From contig NZ_JANQBK010000008.1 in assembly GCF_025370105.1 (NCBI RefSeq), positions 152,278-216,277 of the forward strand: a stretch of DNA of 64,000 nucleotides, read 5' to 3'. The notes under the pieces are model-generated. The model had not been told where the DNA came from. It ran no database searches and worked only from the letters and a program-made list of their open reading frames with translations. The stretch's first letter is position 1, and each line of letters starts with the position of its first letter. The stretch is from Sphingomonas hylomeconis. GTDB taxonomy: Bacteria; Pseudomonadota; Alphaproteobacteria; Sphingomonadales; Sphingomonadaceae. A program made the position numbers and the translations under genes. Of the stretch, positions 7,895 to 16,310 are shown in pieces.

Positions 7895-10537
7895 ATGCCG
7901 CGATACCGTCGATCCAGCCTCCGGTATCTCGCCGCCCCGCTCGGGCTGCTGCTGATCGGTACGGCCGCACCGCCCGCGCCGCCGCCCGCTCCCGCGGCCG
8001 CCGCATGGCAGCGCTTTGCCGATACGCTCGGCGTGCGTTTTGCAATGATCGACAACAATCCGCCGTCCTGTCCGCCGACGTTCGCCGATTGCTTTACCGC
8101 GCAGCTCACGCTGACCCTGCCGCGCGATCTTCCGGCCAGCTCCGAACAGGCCGGGATGCGACTCTATTACGGGTTCGTCACGCGCCTGATCGGGTTCGAC
8201 AGCGACGTCTTCCAAGATCGCTTCGTCAATGGCGACCTGCACGAATTGCGGCTGAAGCCCGGCGCCCGCCTGACGCCCGGATCACGCCATGTGATCACGC
8301 TGACCGGGCGCGGGAATTTCTTCTCCACCTCCTATGTCATGCCCAATTATTACGTCGTGACGCCCGCCGGCGCGGCGCTGACGGTGCGCGCCACCCGCGC
8401 GGTGATCGATCCTGAGACCGGCCTGGAAACACTGCCGTTCGCCGCGGCGATGACCGACGAACGGCGCCTGGCGCAGGGCAGCGCGCCCGACCGGACGCAG
8501 TGGCTGAGCCCGGCGCGTGCCTTCCAGCGCTACGCCAGCTGGGACGCGGCGAGCGCGCCGGCGGTGTCGGCGCGCCCGACCGCGATCCTGCCCACGCCGG
8601 CATTCGAGACGGCCGTGCCCGGCGCAGCCGTGGACCTAAGCGGCGGCGTGACGCTGGCGTTGCGCGGCATCACGCGCGCGCCGCTGGCGGCCGCCCTGAC
8701 GCAGCTTGCCGGTGCGGGCGCACGCGAGCGGCGCGGCGGCGTGTCGCTGACGATCACGATCGATCCGGCGCTGCGGCTGGCCGAGCTCCCGCAGGATCTG
8801 TCCCGCCGCGCCGAACGCTATGCCATCACGGTCGGCGATCGCGCGATCGCGATCGTGGCGGCGACGGGCGACGGCGCCGCGGCGGCGCTCAACGCGCTGG
8901 CGCAAGAGACTGCGCGGGGGAACGGCACGATCGGCCGGTTCCGCATCGCGGATGCGCCGCGCTACGACTTTCGCGGGCTGCACATCGATGTCGCGCGCAA
9001 TTTTCATGGTGCACGCGAACTGACCGTGCTGCTCGACCAGATGGCGCGCTACCGGCTGAACAAGCTGCATCTGCATCTCGGCGACGACGAGGGCTGGCGG
9101 CTGCAGATTCCCGCGCTCCCCGAACTGACCGAGATTGGCGGGTTTCGCTGCCATGATCCGGCCGAGGACCGCTGCCTGCTGCCGCAGCTCGGCGCGGGCC
9201 CCGATCGCGCCGCACCGCAGAACGGCTTCCTGACCCGCGACGCCTATATCGCGCTGCTCCGCGCGGCCAAGGCGCGGCATATCGAGGTGATCCCGTCGTT
9301 CGACATGCCGGGCCACAGCCGCGCGGCGGTGCGATCGATGGAGGCGCGCTATCGCCGGCTAATGCGCAGCGGCAATCGCACCGCGGCGGAACGCTACCGG
9401 CTGGTCGAACCCGGCGATACGACGCGCTATCGCAGCATCCAGAATTACGACGACAACACGCTCAACCCGTGCCTGCCGGCCACCTATCGCTTCGTCGAGA
9501 CCGTGCTGGACGGGCTGCAGGCGATGCACGTCGCGGCCGGCGCGCCGCTCAGGACCTATCATATCGGCGCGGACGAGACCGCCGGCGCGTGGACGGAATC
9601 GCCCGCCTGCCGCGCGGCGGCGCCAGGCGGCGTGGTCGACGGCCACCGCGTGGGTGCCGACTTTATCGAGCGCGTCGCCGGTATCCTCGCCCGGCGCGGC
9701 GTTACCGCGGCGGGCTGGAGCGACGGCATGGGCCATGCCGATCCCGCCAAGCTGCCGGCCGGGGTGCAGGGCAATGTCTGGGCGATGCTGCTCGACGATG
9801 CGCCGGCGGTCGCGCATCGCCAGGCCAATGCCGGCTGGCGCACGATCGTGTCGGTGCCGGACATCACCTATCTCGACCACCCGGCGGCGACCGATCCCGA
9901 CGAGCCGGGCTATGACTGGGCATCACGCGGCACCGATCTGCTCAAGGTCTTCTCGCTGCTGCCGGACAATCTGCCGGCCAATGCCAGCGTGATGCGCGAT
10001 CTGCTCGGGCGGCCGGGCAAGGCCGCCGACCCGCGCCCGCGACAGGCCGGCGCGGCATTCACCGGGGTACAGGCGCATCTGTGGAGCGAAACGGTGCGCA
10101 GCGACGCGCGGGTCGACTATATGCTGTTCCCGCGCCTGCTCGCGCTGGCCGAGCGCGCCTGGCATCGCGCGCCGTGGGAGCCGTCCTACGCGCCGGGCAC
10201 CAGCTATGCCTATGACGACGGCAAGGTCGACGGCAAGGCGCTGCTCGCCGATTGGGCCCGGATGCGCCTGGTGCTGGCGGCGCAGATGGCATTGCTCGAC
10301 CGCGACGGCATTCGCTACCGCATCACCCCGCCGGGCGCGCGGATCGCCGGCGGGCGGCTCGAAGCGAACACCGAGCTGCCCGGCATGCGCGTGGAGTGGC
10401 GCCCGATCGGGACCGCGGCGTGGCGCGGCTATGACGCGCCGGTGACGGTCGACGCGGATGTCGAGGTGCGGGCGCGCTCGGCCGATGGCCGCCGCGCCAG
10501 CCGCGCGATCATCGTACGGCGGCGCGGCGGGAGCTGA
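7895..10537 (+). CDS. Exported beta-N-acetylhexosaminidase (GH20)
   Basis: 880-residue family 20 glycoside hydrolase that removes terminal GlcNAc from chitin oligosaccharides. An N-terminal signal sequence (hydrophobic LAAPLGLLLIGTAAP) is followed by a CHB_HEX-like carbohydrate-binding domain, a GH20b alpha/beta domain, and the barrel starting at RYDFRGLHIDVARNF. The catalytic Asp-Glu pair is in YHIGADETAG, at about residues 560-561. HLHLGDDEGWRLQIP is another family hallmark. A C-terminal beta domain closes the protein. A GGGAG ribosome site lies seven bases ahead of the ATG. It acts in the periplasm or outside the cell and supplies GlcNAc to the receptor and PTS system beside it. Confidence 0.95.
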   Translation: MPRYRRSSLRYLAAPLGLLLIGTAAPPAPPPAPAAAAWQRFADTLGVRFAMIDNNPPSCPPTFADCFTAQLTLTLPRDLPASSEQAGMRLYYGFVTRLIGFDSDVFQDRFVNGDLHELRLKPGARLTPGSRHVITLTGRGNFFSTSYVMPNYYVVTPAGAALTVRATRAVIDPETGLETLPFAAAMTDERRLAQGSAPDRTQWLSPARAFQRYASWDAASAPAVSARPTAILPTPAFETAVPGAAVDLSGGVTLALRGITRAPLAAALTQLAGAGARERRGGVSLTITIDPALRLAELPQDLSRRAERYAITVGDRAIAIVAATGDGAAAALNALAQETARGNGTIGRFRIADAPRYDFRGLHIDVARNFHGARELTVLLDQMARYRLNKLHLHLGDDEGWRLQIPALPELTEIGGFRCHDPAEDRCLLPQLGAGPDRAAPQNGFLTRDAYIALLRAAKARHIEVIPSFDMPGHSRAAVRSMEARYRRLMRSGNRTAAERYRLVEPGDTTRYRSIQNYDDNTLNPCLPATYRFVETVLDGLQAMHVAAGAPLRTYHIGADETAGAWTESPACRAAAPGGVVDGHRVGADFIERVAGILARRGVTAAGWSDGMGHADPAKLPAGVQGNVWAMLLDDAPAVAHRQANAGWRTIVSVPDITYLDHPAATDPDEPGYDWASRGTDLLKVFSLLPDNLPANASVMRDLLGRPGKAADPRPRQAGAAFTGVQAHLWSETVRSDARVDYMLFPRLLALAERAWHRAPWEPSYAPGTSYAYDDGKVDGKALLADWARMRLVLAAQMALLDRDGIRYRITPPGARIAGGRLEANTELPGMRVEWRPIGTAAWRGYDAPVTVDADVEVRARSADGRRASRAIIVRRRGGS

Positions 10538-10616
10538 GTATTGAACTCACAAATGACCGCTATCGGCGCCAAGGCCGGACGGGCGTTATTGGTGGAAAGT
10601 TGCCCATCTCATTGAT

Positions 10617-10651
10617 CGTCACCCCGGGCTTGCCCCGGGGTCCCGCTTCTC
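10617..10651 (+). repeat. Class A palindromic repeat, left end of GIY-YIG unit 1
   Basis: Short dispersed repeat with core CCCCGGGCTTGCCCCGGGG, which folds into a strong stem-loop, followed by TCCCGCTTCTC. The same repeat occurs at 10963 (inverted), 54864, 59413, 59464 (inverted), 63138, 63334, 63681 (inverted) and 63828. Confidence 0.85.
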
Positions 10652-10664
10652 ATCTTCTGCCGCG

Positions 10665-10960
10665 ATGGCGCATCCTCGCGCGTGTTTTTACATCATGGCA
10701 GATCGATATCGCGGCGCCCTGTAGGTCGGCGTGACTGCTGGATCGCCGGCACGCATTCAGCAGCATCGGGCCGGCGACGGATCCGACTTCTGCCGGCAGT
10801 ATCGCCTCCACCGTCTGGTTTATGCCAGCCAAGCACAGTCTATTTCCGATGCCATCGCACAGGAAGCGGCCCAAATGCTGGCGGCGTGCATGTAAGGTCG
10901 CGCTGATCGGATGTGGCAATCCCGCGTGGCCGGGATATGATGATACGATGGCGTAGGCCG
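10665..10960 (+). pseudogene. GIY-YIG nuclease pseudogene (copy 1)
   Basis: Remnant of a small single-domain GIY-YIG nuclease. Reading from the ATG gives FYIMADRYRGAL, then an amber codon at 10722-10724 exactly where the intact gene has the second Tyr (LYVGV), then VGVTAGSPARIQQHRAGDG and a part matching YRLHRLVY. A second stop (TAA) follows at 10893, after which the nucleotide match to the 63 kb copies continues out of frame (GGCAATCCCGCGTGG) up to the right-hand repeat. The catalytic Tyr is therefore lost. No short functional product is expected. Confidence 0.75.
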
Positions 10961-10962
10961 AA

Positions 10963-10994
10963 AAGCGGGACCCCGGGTCAAGCCCGGGGTGACG
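10963..10994 (-). repeat. Class A palindromic repeat, right end of GIY-YIG unit 1
   Basis: Inverted copy of the class A repeat (AAGCGGGACCCCGGGTCAAG and on to GGTGACG). With the copy at 10617 it makes a pair of roughly 32-base inverted ends facing each other across the GIY-YIG remnant. Confidence 0.85.
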
Positions 10995-11056
10995 ATAGGA
11001 TCAGGTCTGTAATGGGGCGGGAGCCGACAGGCCGATACACGATCCTACCTCCAAAA

Positions 11057-11845
11057 TCAGCTGCCGTTGATCTCGGAGATGAAGTCGTAGGAATCGCCGC
11101 GGTACCAGCTCTTGGTGAATTCGATCATCTGATCGCGGACGTTGAAGCCTCGGCGCTCGATGTACAGCGCCGGGGCATCCACCACGGTGCCGAGCAATTC
11201 CGCCTGCGCGGCATCGAACGAGACGGCACGCAGACGCTGCAGCGCGCGCACCGGGCGGTTGCCGTGCGCCTCCAGCGCGGCATAGAGCGACGCGCCGACT
11301 TCATCCACCGACGACAAAGCGAAGCTCGGCACGGTGGTCATCTCGATCGCCATCGCCTCGCCATCGGCGCAGCGCACGCGGTGAAAGCGCAGCACGCGCG
11401 AGCCGAGGCTCTCGCCGAACACCAATGCTTCCTCGCTGGTGATCCGGCCGCTGCCGCGTTCGACCCATTCCGACGTCACCGTGCGGCCGGACGCGGCCAT
11501 ATCCTCGCTGAACGAGGTGATCGTGGCATATTGCTTGTCGATCCGCGAGGCGACGTAGGTGCCCGATCCCTGCTGCCGGACGAGCAGCCCTTCCTCGACC
11601 AGACCCGATATCGCCTTGCGCACGGTGATGCGCGAAATATCTAGCCGCGCAGAGATTTCGCGTTCCGGCGGCAGCGTCGCGCGCGGCTTGAGATCGCCGT
11701 CCTCGATGCGCTGACGAATGGCGTCCTGCAACTGCAGGTAGAGCGGCCCCGGTGAATCGCCGCTCGTCATCGTGATGCGATCGAAGAATTCGAACTTGGG
11801 GGGGGATGGGTCCGCCGTCATGCGCACGGAGTGCCTCGTATCCAC
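11057..11845 (-). CDS. nagR: GntR/HutC-family regulator of the GlcNAc locus
   Basis: 262-residue transcription factor. A winged helix-turn-helix (about residues 34-100) contains PLYLQLQDAIRQRIEDGDLK and ISRITVRKAISGLVEEGLL, the GntR recognition region. A UTRA effector domain follows, ending near FEFTKSWYRGDSYDF-like residues. HutC-type relatives (NagR, NagQ, DasR) sense GlcNAc-6-P or GlcN-6-P and repress sugar genes. It lies just behind the PTS permease on the same strand and is likely co-transcribed. The frame opens at a GTG (11845); ATGs at 11821 and 11770 are alternatives, and no strong ribosome site decides. The symbol is by context. Confidence 0.88.
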   Translation of the reverse strand: MDTRHSVRMTADPSPPKFEFFDRITMTSGDSPGPLYLQLQDAIRQRIEDGDLKPRATLPPEREISARLDISRITVRKAISGLVEEGLLVRQQGSGTYVASRIDKQYATITSFSEDMAASGRTVTSEWVERGSGRITSEEALVFGESLGSRVLRFHRVRCADGEAMAIEMTTVPSFALSSVDEVGASLYAALEAHGNRPVRALQRLRAVSFDAAQAELLGTVVDAPALYIERRGFNVRDQMIEFTKSWYRGDSYDFISEINGS

Positions 11846-11881
11846 CCCCGGATCAATCGCGATTGTTACGCCGGCGCACGC

Positions 11882-13597
11882 TTATCCCGCCAGCAGATGA
11901 TAGGCCCCCGCCGCCGCGCGGAAATAGCGCCCGGGATAGGCGCGATCCAGCGCCGCCATATCGACCCGGGCGGCATCGGCGACGGTGACGATGGTGCGCG
12001 ATCCGCACGGTATCGCCGAACGGATATTGCCCTGCCCGCCGAACAGAGCGGCCATGACCGCGCTATCCACGGCATCCGGTGCGGGTGCGGGCGTGGGCGC
12101 GATCGCGGGCGCAGCCGTCGGCGGTGCCGCCGCATCGCGCTGCCAGGCGCGGCGGATCGCATCGGCGATGCTATCCGCCGCCGGCCCGACCACCACCTGC
12201 AGCCCGCGCTCGCCCACGGCGATCGAGCCGCGCGATCCGAGCGCGGTGAGCCGGGCGTCGTTCACCGCGGCACGATCGTGCAGCACGAGGCGCAGGCGCG
12301 TGGTGCAGGCCGATACCTCCGCCAGATTGCGATCGCCGCCCAGCGCTTCGACAAAGGCGCGACCGCGATCGTCGATGCCGAGCGGTGCGGCGATCGGCTC
12401 GGGCGTTGCCGAGACCGGCTCGCGCCCCGGCGTTTGGAGGTTGAAGCGCCGGATCGCGAAACTGAACGCGAAATAATAGAGCGCGAAATAGACCGCGCCG
12501 ATCGGGAGCAGCAGCAGCGGCCGCGTCGCCAGCCGGTAGTTGAGCAGATAATCGAACAGGCCGGCGGAAAAGCCGAACCCGAGCCGCACGCCGAGCAGAT
12601 CGAGCACCGCCATCGCCAGCCCCGTGAGCAGCGCGTGGATCACGTACAAAGCGGGGGCCAGGAACATGAAGGTGAATTCGATCGGCTCGGTCACCCCGGT
12701 GAGGAACGAGGTCAGCCCGAGCGACAGGAACATGCCGCCGACCGCGGCGCGGCGATCCGGGCGCGCCTGCCGCCACATCGCGAGACACGCGGCGGGCAGG
12801 CCGAACATCATCACCGGGAAGAAGCCGGCCATGAACGCGCCCGCCGCCGGATCCCCGGCGAAGAAGCGGTTGAGATCGCCGGTCGCGCCCTTGAAATCGC
12901 CGAGCACGAACCAGGCGATGTTGTTGAGAATATGGTGCAGCCCGGTGACGATCAGCAGACGATTGAGCGCGCCGTATGCGAATAGGCCGAGCGGGCCGGC
13001 CTGCGCGACGCCGTAGCTAAGATGGTCGACGCCGGCCTTGAGGATCGGATAGCCGAGCCCGAACGCGGCGGCGAGGACGAGCCCGACCATGCCGCTGAGG
13101 ATCGGCACCAGCCGTCGACCGGCGAAGAAGGAAAGATATTCGGGCAGGCGCAGCGTATGATAGCGGTTGTAGAGCGTGCCCGCCGCGATGCCCGACAGGA
13201 TACCCGCGGGCACACTGAGCTTGGCCATTTCCTTGTCGCGCCATGCCGCCGCCAGCGTGTTCCGCACCCCTTCATCCAGTATCCCTGGCGGCAGCGCGTC
13301 TGCCGGCAGCTGGATCAATTGTTTGGCACCCTCGATCAGCACGAGAAAGCCGACCGCCCCGGCCAGGCCGGCGGCGCCATGCTGCTCGCGCGCGATGCCG
13401 ACGCCGACGCCGATCGCGAACAACAGCCCGAGATGCGCAAAGATCGCATCGCCCGCCCCTGCCACGAACGGCAGGTTGAGCAGATCGGGCTGCCCGATGC
13501 GCAGCATGATGCCGGCCACCGGCAGTACCGCGATCGGCAGCATCAGCGCGCGGCCGAGCACCTGCAGCCGCTCCTGGATCGTCTGCATCATGCTCAT
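11882..13597 (-). CDS. nagE: PTS GlcNAc permease, IIC-IIB with extra C-terminal domain
   Basis: About 571 residues. The N-terminal IIC part has around ten membrane helices and the sugar-site motif GVTEPIEFTFMFLAP. A IIB domain follows with its phosphorylated cysteine in EVSACTTRLRLVL, near residue 430. After an Ala/Pro linker, a further 60-residue module (GGQGNIRSAIPCGSRTIVTV) looks like a second, reduced IIB unit. The protein imports GlcNAc and phosphorylates it to GlcNAc-6-P. The start ATG overlaps the stop of the IIA-HPr-EI gene (ATGA), so the two are coupled and supply a complete phosphorelay. Confidence 0.93.
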   Translation of the reverse strand: MSMMQTIQERLQVLGRALMLPIAVLPVAGIMLRIGQPDLLNLPFVAGAGDAIFAHLGLLFAIGVGVGIAREQHGAAGLAGAVGFLVLIEGAKQLIQLPADALPPGILDEGVRNTLAAAWRDKEMAKLSVPAGILSGIAAGTLYNRYHTLRLPEYLSFFAGRRLVPILSGMVGLVLAAAFGLGYPILKAGVDHLSYGVAQAGPLGLFAYGALNRLLIVTGLHHILNNIAWFVLGDFKGATGDLNRFFAGDPAAGAFMAGFFPVMMFGLPAACLAMWRQARPDRRAAVGGMFLSLGLTSFLTGVTEPIEFTFMFLAPALYVIHALLTGLAMAVLDLLGVRLGFGFSAGLFDYLLNYRLATRPLLLLPIGAVYFALYYFAFSFAIRRFNLQTPGREPVSATPEPIAAPLGIDDRGRAFVEALGGDRNLAEVSACTTRLRLVLHDRAAVNDARLTALGSRGSIAVGERGLQVVVGPAADSIADAIRRAWQRDAAAPPTAAPAIAPTPAPAPDAVDSAVMAALFGGQGNIRSAIPCGSRTIVTVADAARVDMAALDRAYPGRYFRAAAGAYHLLAG

Positions 13598-16134
13598 CGG
13601 CTTTCCTCCACCAGCAGGGCCCGTACCGCGTCGGCCGATTGCAGGCCGCGCGCACGATCGGCGAGCGCGCGGCAATCGTCGGCCGACCAGCGCGCCAGCA
13701 CGCGCTTGATCTCGGGAATGGCGCGCGGCACGGCCGACAGCTCGACACAGCCCAGCCCGACGAGCAACGGCGCGACGCGTGCGTCGGAAGCCATGCCGCC
13801 GCACAGGCCGAGCCAGCGGCCGTGCCGCCGTGCCGCGGCGCCGGTCAGCGCAATCGCCGCGATCACCGCGGGATGCAGCGCATCGACGCGCGACACGAGC
13901 GCGGCGTTGCCGCGGTCCATCGCGAGCACATATTGCGTGAGATCGTTGCTGCCGATCGACAGGAAATCGGCATGTTGCGCGAGCTGATCGGCGAGCAGCA
14001 CCGCGGCCGGCGTCTCGACCATGATGCCGATCTGCGGGAACGGAAAATCGCCGAGCCGTGCGCATTCCTCGCGCGCGATCGCGCGGACCTGCTCGATCTC
14101 GCCGACATCGACGACCATCGGCAGCATGATGCGCAATTGCTCGGCCGGAACGCCGCGCAGGATCGCGCGCAGTTGCGTGCGCAGCAGATCGGGCGCCTGC
14201 AGCGACACGCGGATGCCGCGCATGCCGAGCGCGGGGTTTTCCTCCGCCGGCATGGCGAGATAGGGCAGTGGCTTGTCCCCGCCGACGTCGAGCGTGCGGA
14301 TGATCAGCGGGCGCCCCTGCAGCGCCGCGGCAATGGCGGCATAGGAGGCACGCTGGCTTTCCTCGTCCGGCGCGCTCGCCGCCTCGGCAAAGAGGAATTC
14401 GGTGCGCAGCAGACCGCAGCCTTCCGCGCCCTGCGCGACCGCCGCGGTCGCATCGGCGACCGAGCCGATATTGGCGAACACCTCGATCCGTGCGCCATCG
14501 GCCAGCCGGCAATCCTGCGCGGCGCCCTGCAGCAGTTGCGCGCGCGCATCGCGGCTGCGCGCCTGCTCCGCGTCGAACCAGGCGAGCAGCGCGGCATCGG
14601 GCGATGGATCGAGCCACCCGTCGTCCGCATCGAGCATGGCCTTCTGCCCGGCCTCCAGCGCGAGCACGCGGTCGCCCGCCGCGACGAGCATCGGAATGCC
14701 GGCCGCCGCCGCGAGGATCGCGGCATGCGACGTGGTGCCGCCGCGCGCGGTGCAGATGCCCGCGATCAGCCCTTCGGGCAGGCCGATGAGAAAGGACGGG
14801 GCGAGTTCGTCGCAGAGCACGATCGCGCCGGGCGGCGGCAACAACGCCCCGGTGGCATCGTCCCCCGACAGCGTGGCGAGCAGGCGCCGCTCGACATCGC
14901 GCAGATCGATCGCGCGCTCGCGCAGGCGCGCGTTGGCCGAGGCGGCAAGCTCGGCCTCCTGCCGCCGCGACGCGTGGCGCCAGGCGGCGGCGGCGCTCGC
15001 GCCGTCGCCGATGGCGCTGTCGGCGGCAGCGACGAGCGCGGCATCGCTCAGGATCGCGAGATGCGCCTCGGCGATGTCGACGGCGGCACCGGTGGCGCGC
15101 GCAATCGTGTCGCCCAGGCCGGCGGACAGTGCCGCCACCGCCCCATCCAGCGCGGCGCGTTCCTGCGCCACGCCGTGGCCGGTCTCGGGAACCGCCTGAT
15201 CGATGCCATCGAGCCGGAAGATCGTGCCCATCGCCAGCCCGGGCGACGCCACCACGCCCGCGATGCGCCCCGCCGCGGCTGGCGGCGGCAGGCGGCCCGG
15301 GCGGTGCTCGGCGGTGGTCGCCGCCTGGGCCACCAGCTGCGCCTCGGCCGCGCCGAGCGTTTCGAGCAGATCGGCGATCGCCAGCGCGGATTCACGCGCC
15401 TGCCCGCCCACCGCGCGAATCTCGAGTTCGGCGCCGAGCCGCGCATCGAGCGTCATCAGGTTGGTGGTGCTGCCGGCATCGGCGGTGCGGCCGTCGCACG
15501 ACAGCGTGATCGTGGCGGTCTGCCGGCGGGCGAGCTCGGCAATCCGCGCCGACGGTCGCGCGTGCAGCCCGTGCGGCAGCGTCAGCGTGACGAACACATG
15601 CGCGGTCGAGCGCGATGCGTCGCTTGCCACGCCCGCGGCGTCGGTGGCCGTGGGGCTGGCCGAGGCAATCGCGGAGAAGAGGATGTCGCCCGCCCGGATC
15701 GGCCCGGGCGTGCGCGCCGCCGGCTTAAGCGTGGCGCCGCCGACGATGAGGATCGGCGTGAGCAGGCTCGCGGCCCCCGCCCCCACCGTGTCCGCGTCGA
15801 AGCGCAATAGGGCGTCGCCGCAGCGCACCTGTTGGCCGATCGCGACCAGCGGCTCGAACCCGCGCCCACCCAGCGCGACCGTATCGATCCCGACATGGAT
15901 CAGCACTTCGATGCCGTGCGCATGCTTCACGGTGACCGAATGGCCGGTCGCGGCCAGACCGACGATGACGCCGTCGATTGGCGCCCGAACGCGTTCCTCA
16001 AGCGGGTCGATCGCCAGCCCCTCGCCGACCAGCCCCTGCGCGAACGCCGCATCGGGCACGTCGGACAGCAAGCGCAGCATCCCGGAAAAGGGTGCGCGTA
16101 TCTCGATTTCGGGTCCGATTGCTGCTGCGCTCAA
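13594..16134 (-). CDS. nagF: PTS multiphosphoryl transfer protein IIA-HPr-EI
   Basis: About 846 residues fusing three PTS parts. A glucose-type IIA domain has its active His in IEVLIHVGIDTVALGG, near residue 80. HPr has GLHARPSARIAEL, active His near residue 191. Enzyme I has the phospho-His loop ARGGTTSHAAILAAAAGIPM, near residue 471, and the C-terminal PEP site with LRTEFLF and IGSNDLTQYVLAMDR. It passes phosphate from PEP to the partner permease. A TTG at 16134 is preferred because GGGGGAA precedes it by six bases; an in-frame TTG at 16149 is possible. It is divergent from the deaminase gene. Confidence 0.92.
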   Translation of the reverse strand: MSAAAIGPEIEIRAPFSGMLRLLSDVPDAAFAQGLVGEGLAIDPLEERVRAPIDGVIVGLAATGHSVTVKHAHGIEVLIHVGIDTVALGGRGFEPLVAIGQQVRCGDALLRFDADTVGAGAASLLTPILIVGGATLKPAARTPGPIRAGDILFSAIASASPTATDAAGVASDASRSTAHVFVTLTLPHGLHARPSARIAELARRQTATITLSCDGRTADAGSTTNLMTLDARLGAELEIRAVGGQARESALAIADLLETLGAAEAQLVAQAATTAEHRPGRLPPPAAAGRIAGVVASPGLAMGTIFRLDGIDQAVPETGHGVAQERAALDGAVAALSAGLGDTIARATGAAVDIAEAHLAILSDAALVAAADSAIGDGASAAAAWRHASRRQEAELAASANARLRERAIDLRDVERRLLATLSGDDATGALLPPPGAIVLCDELAPSFLIGLPEGLIAGICTARGGTTSHAAILAAAAGIPMLVAAGDRVLALEAGQKAMLDADDGWLDPSPDAALLAWFDAEQARSRDARAQLLQGAAQDCRLADGARIEVFANIGSVADATAAVAQGAEGCGLLRTEFLFAEAASAPDEESQRASYAAIAAALQGRPLIIRTLDVGGDKPLPYLAMPAEENPALGMRGIRVSLQAPDLLRTQLRAILRGVPAEQLRIMLPMVVDVGEIEQVRAIAREECARLGDFPFPQIGIMVETPAAVLLADQLAQHADFLSIGSNDLTQYVLAMDRGNAALVSRVDALHPAVIAAIALTGAAARRHGRWLGLCGGMASDARVAPLLVGLGCVELSAVPRAIPEIKRVLARWSADDCRALADRARGLQSADAVRALLVEESR

Positions 16135-16215
16135 CGCGAATTCCCCCAAAACCCAATATCATTGCCCGTGCGCCGCTGTCGCGGTCGATGCGGATGCCGA
16201 AGCGATTAAGCCGTT

Positions 16216-16248
16216 TACAATACCAATTCAAGGCTGATACAAGACCAA
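16216..16248 (-). promoter_or_regulatory. Direct repeat, candidate GntR-family operator
   Basis: Two copies of TACAAKACCAA (plus-strand reading) start at 16216 and 16238, 22 bases or two helical turns apart, in the gap between the divergent PTS and deaminase genes. On the minus strand they read TTGGTMTTGTA. The spacing and placement suit a regulator binding twice on one face. Binding by the GntR protein at 11057-11845 is inferred. Confidence 0.45.
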
Positions 16249-16310
16249 ATATCGCCGGACGATGGGGATGATGAGGCTGCCGGCATCGGCTGGCAGTGCG
16301 AGGGGACGTG

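Larger units (their letters stand above)
10611..10994 (+). mobile_element. GIY-YIG unit 1 bounded by inverted repeats (decayed)
   Basis: A 384-base block between the hexosaminidase and the GntR gene. The left end is ATTGAT plus a class A repeat, the right end is the inverted class A repeat, and a decayed GIY-YIG gene lies between. The first ~57 bases up to and including the start codon are almost identical to the 5' end of the unit at 63334-63720. Both copies begin ATTGATCGTCACC and run CATCTTCTGCCGC just ahead of the ATG. Length and order of parts match that second unit, which argues that the whole block moves or is inherited as one element. Confidence 0.6.

Noticed and set aside
10538..11056. 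Possible CRISPR array or small RNA in the 519-base gap
   Set aside because: The repeated parts are only a pair of inverted class A repeats around a decayed GIY-YIG gene; there is no regular repeat-spacer pattern.
13639..15810. A 723-codon plus-strand frame across the PTS IIA-HPr-EI gene
   Set aside because: Arg/Gln/His-rich shadow of a well recognised multi-domain PTS protein on the other strand.
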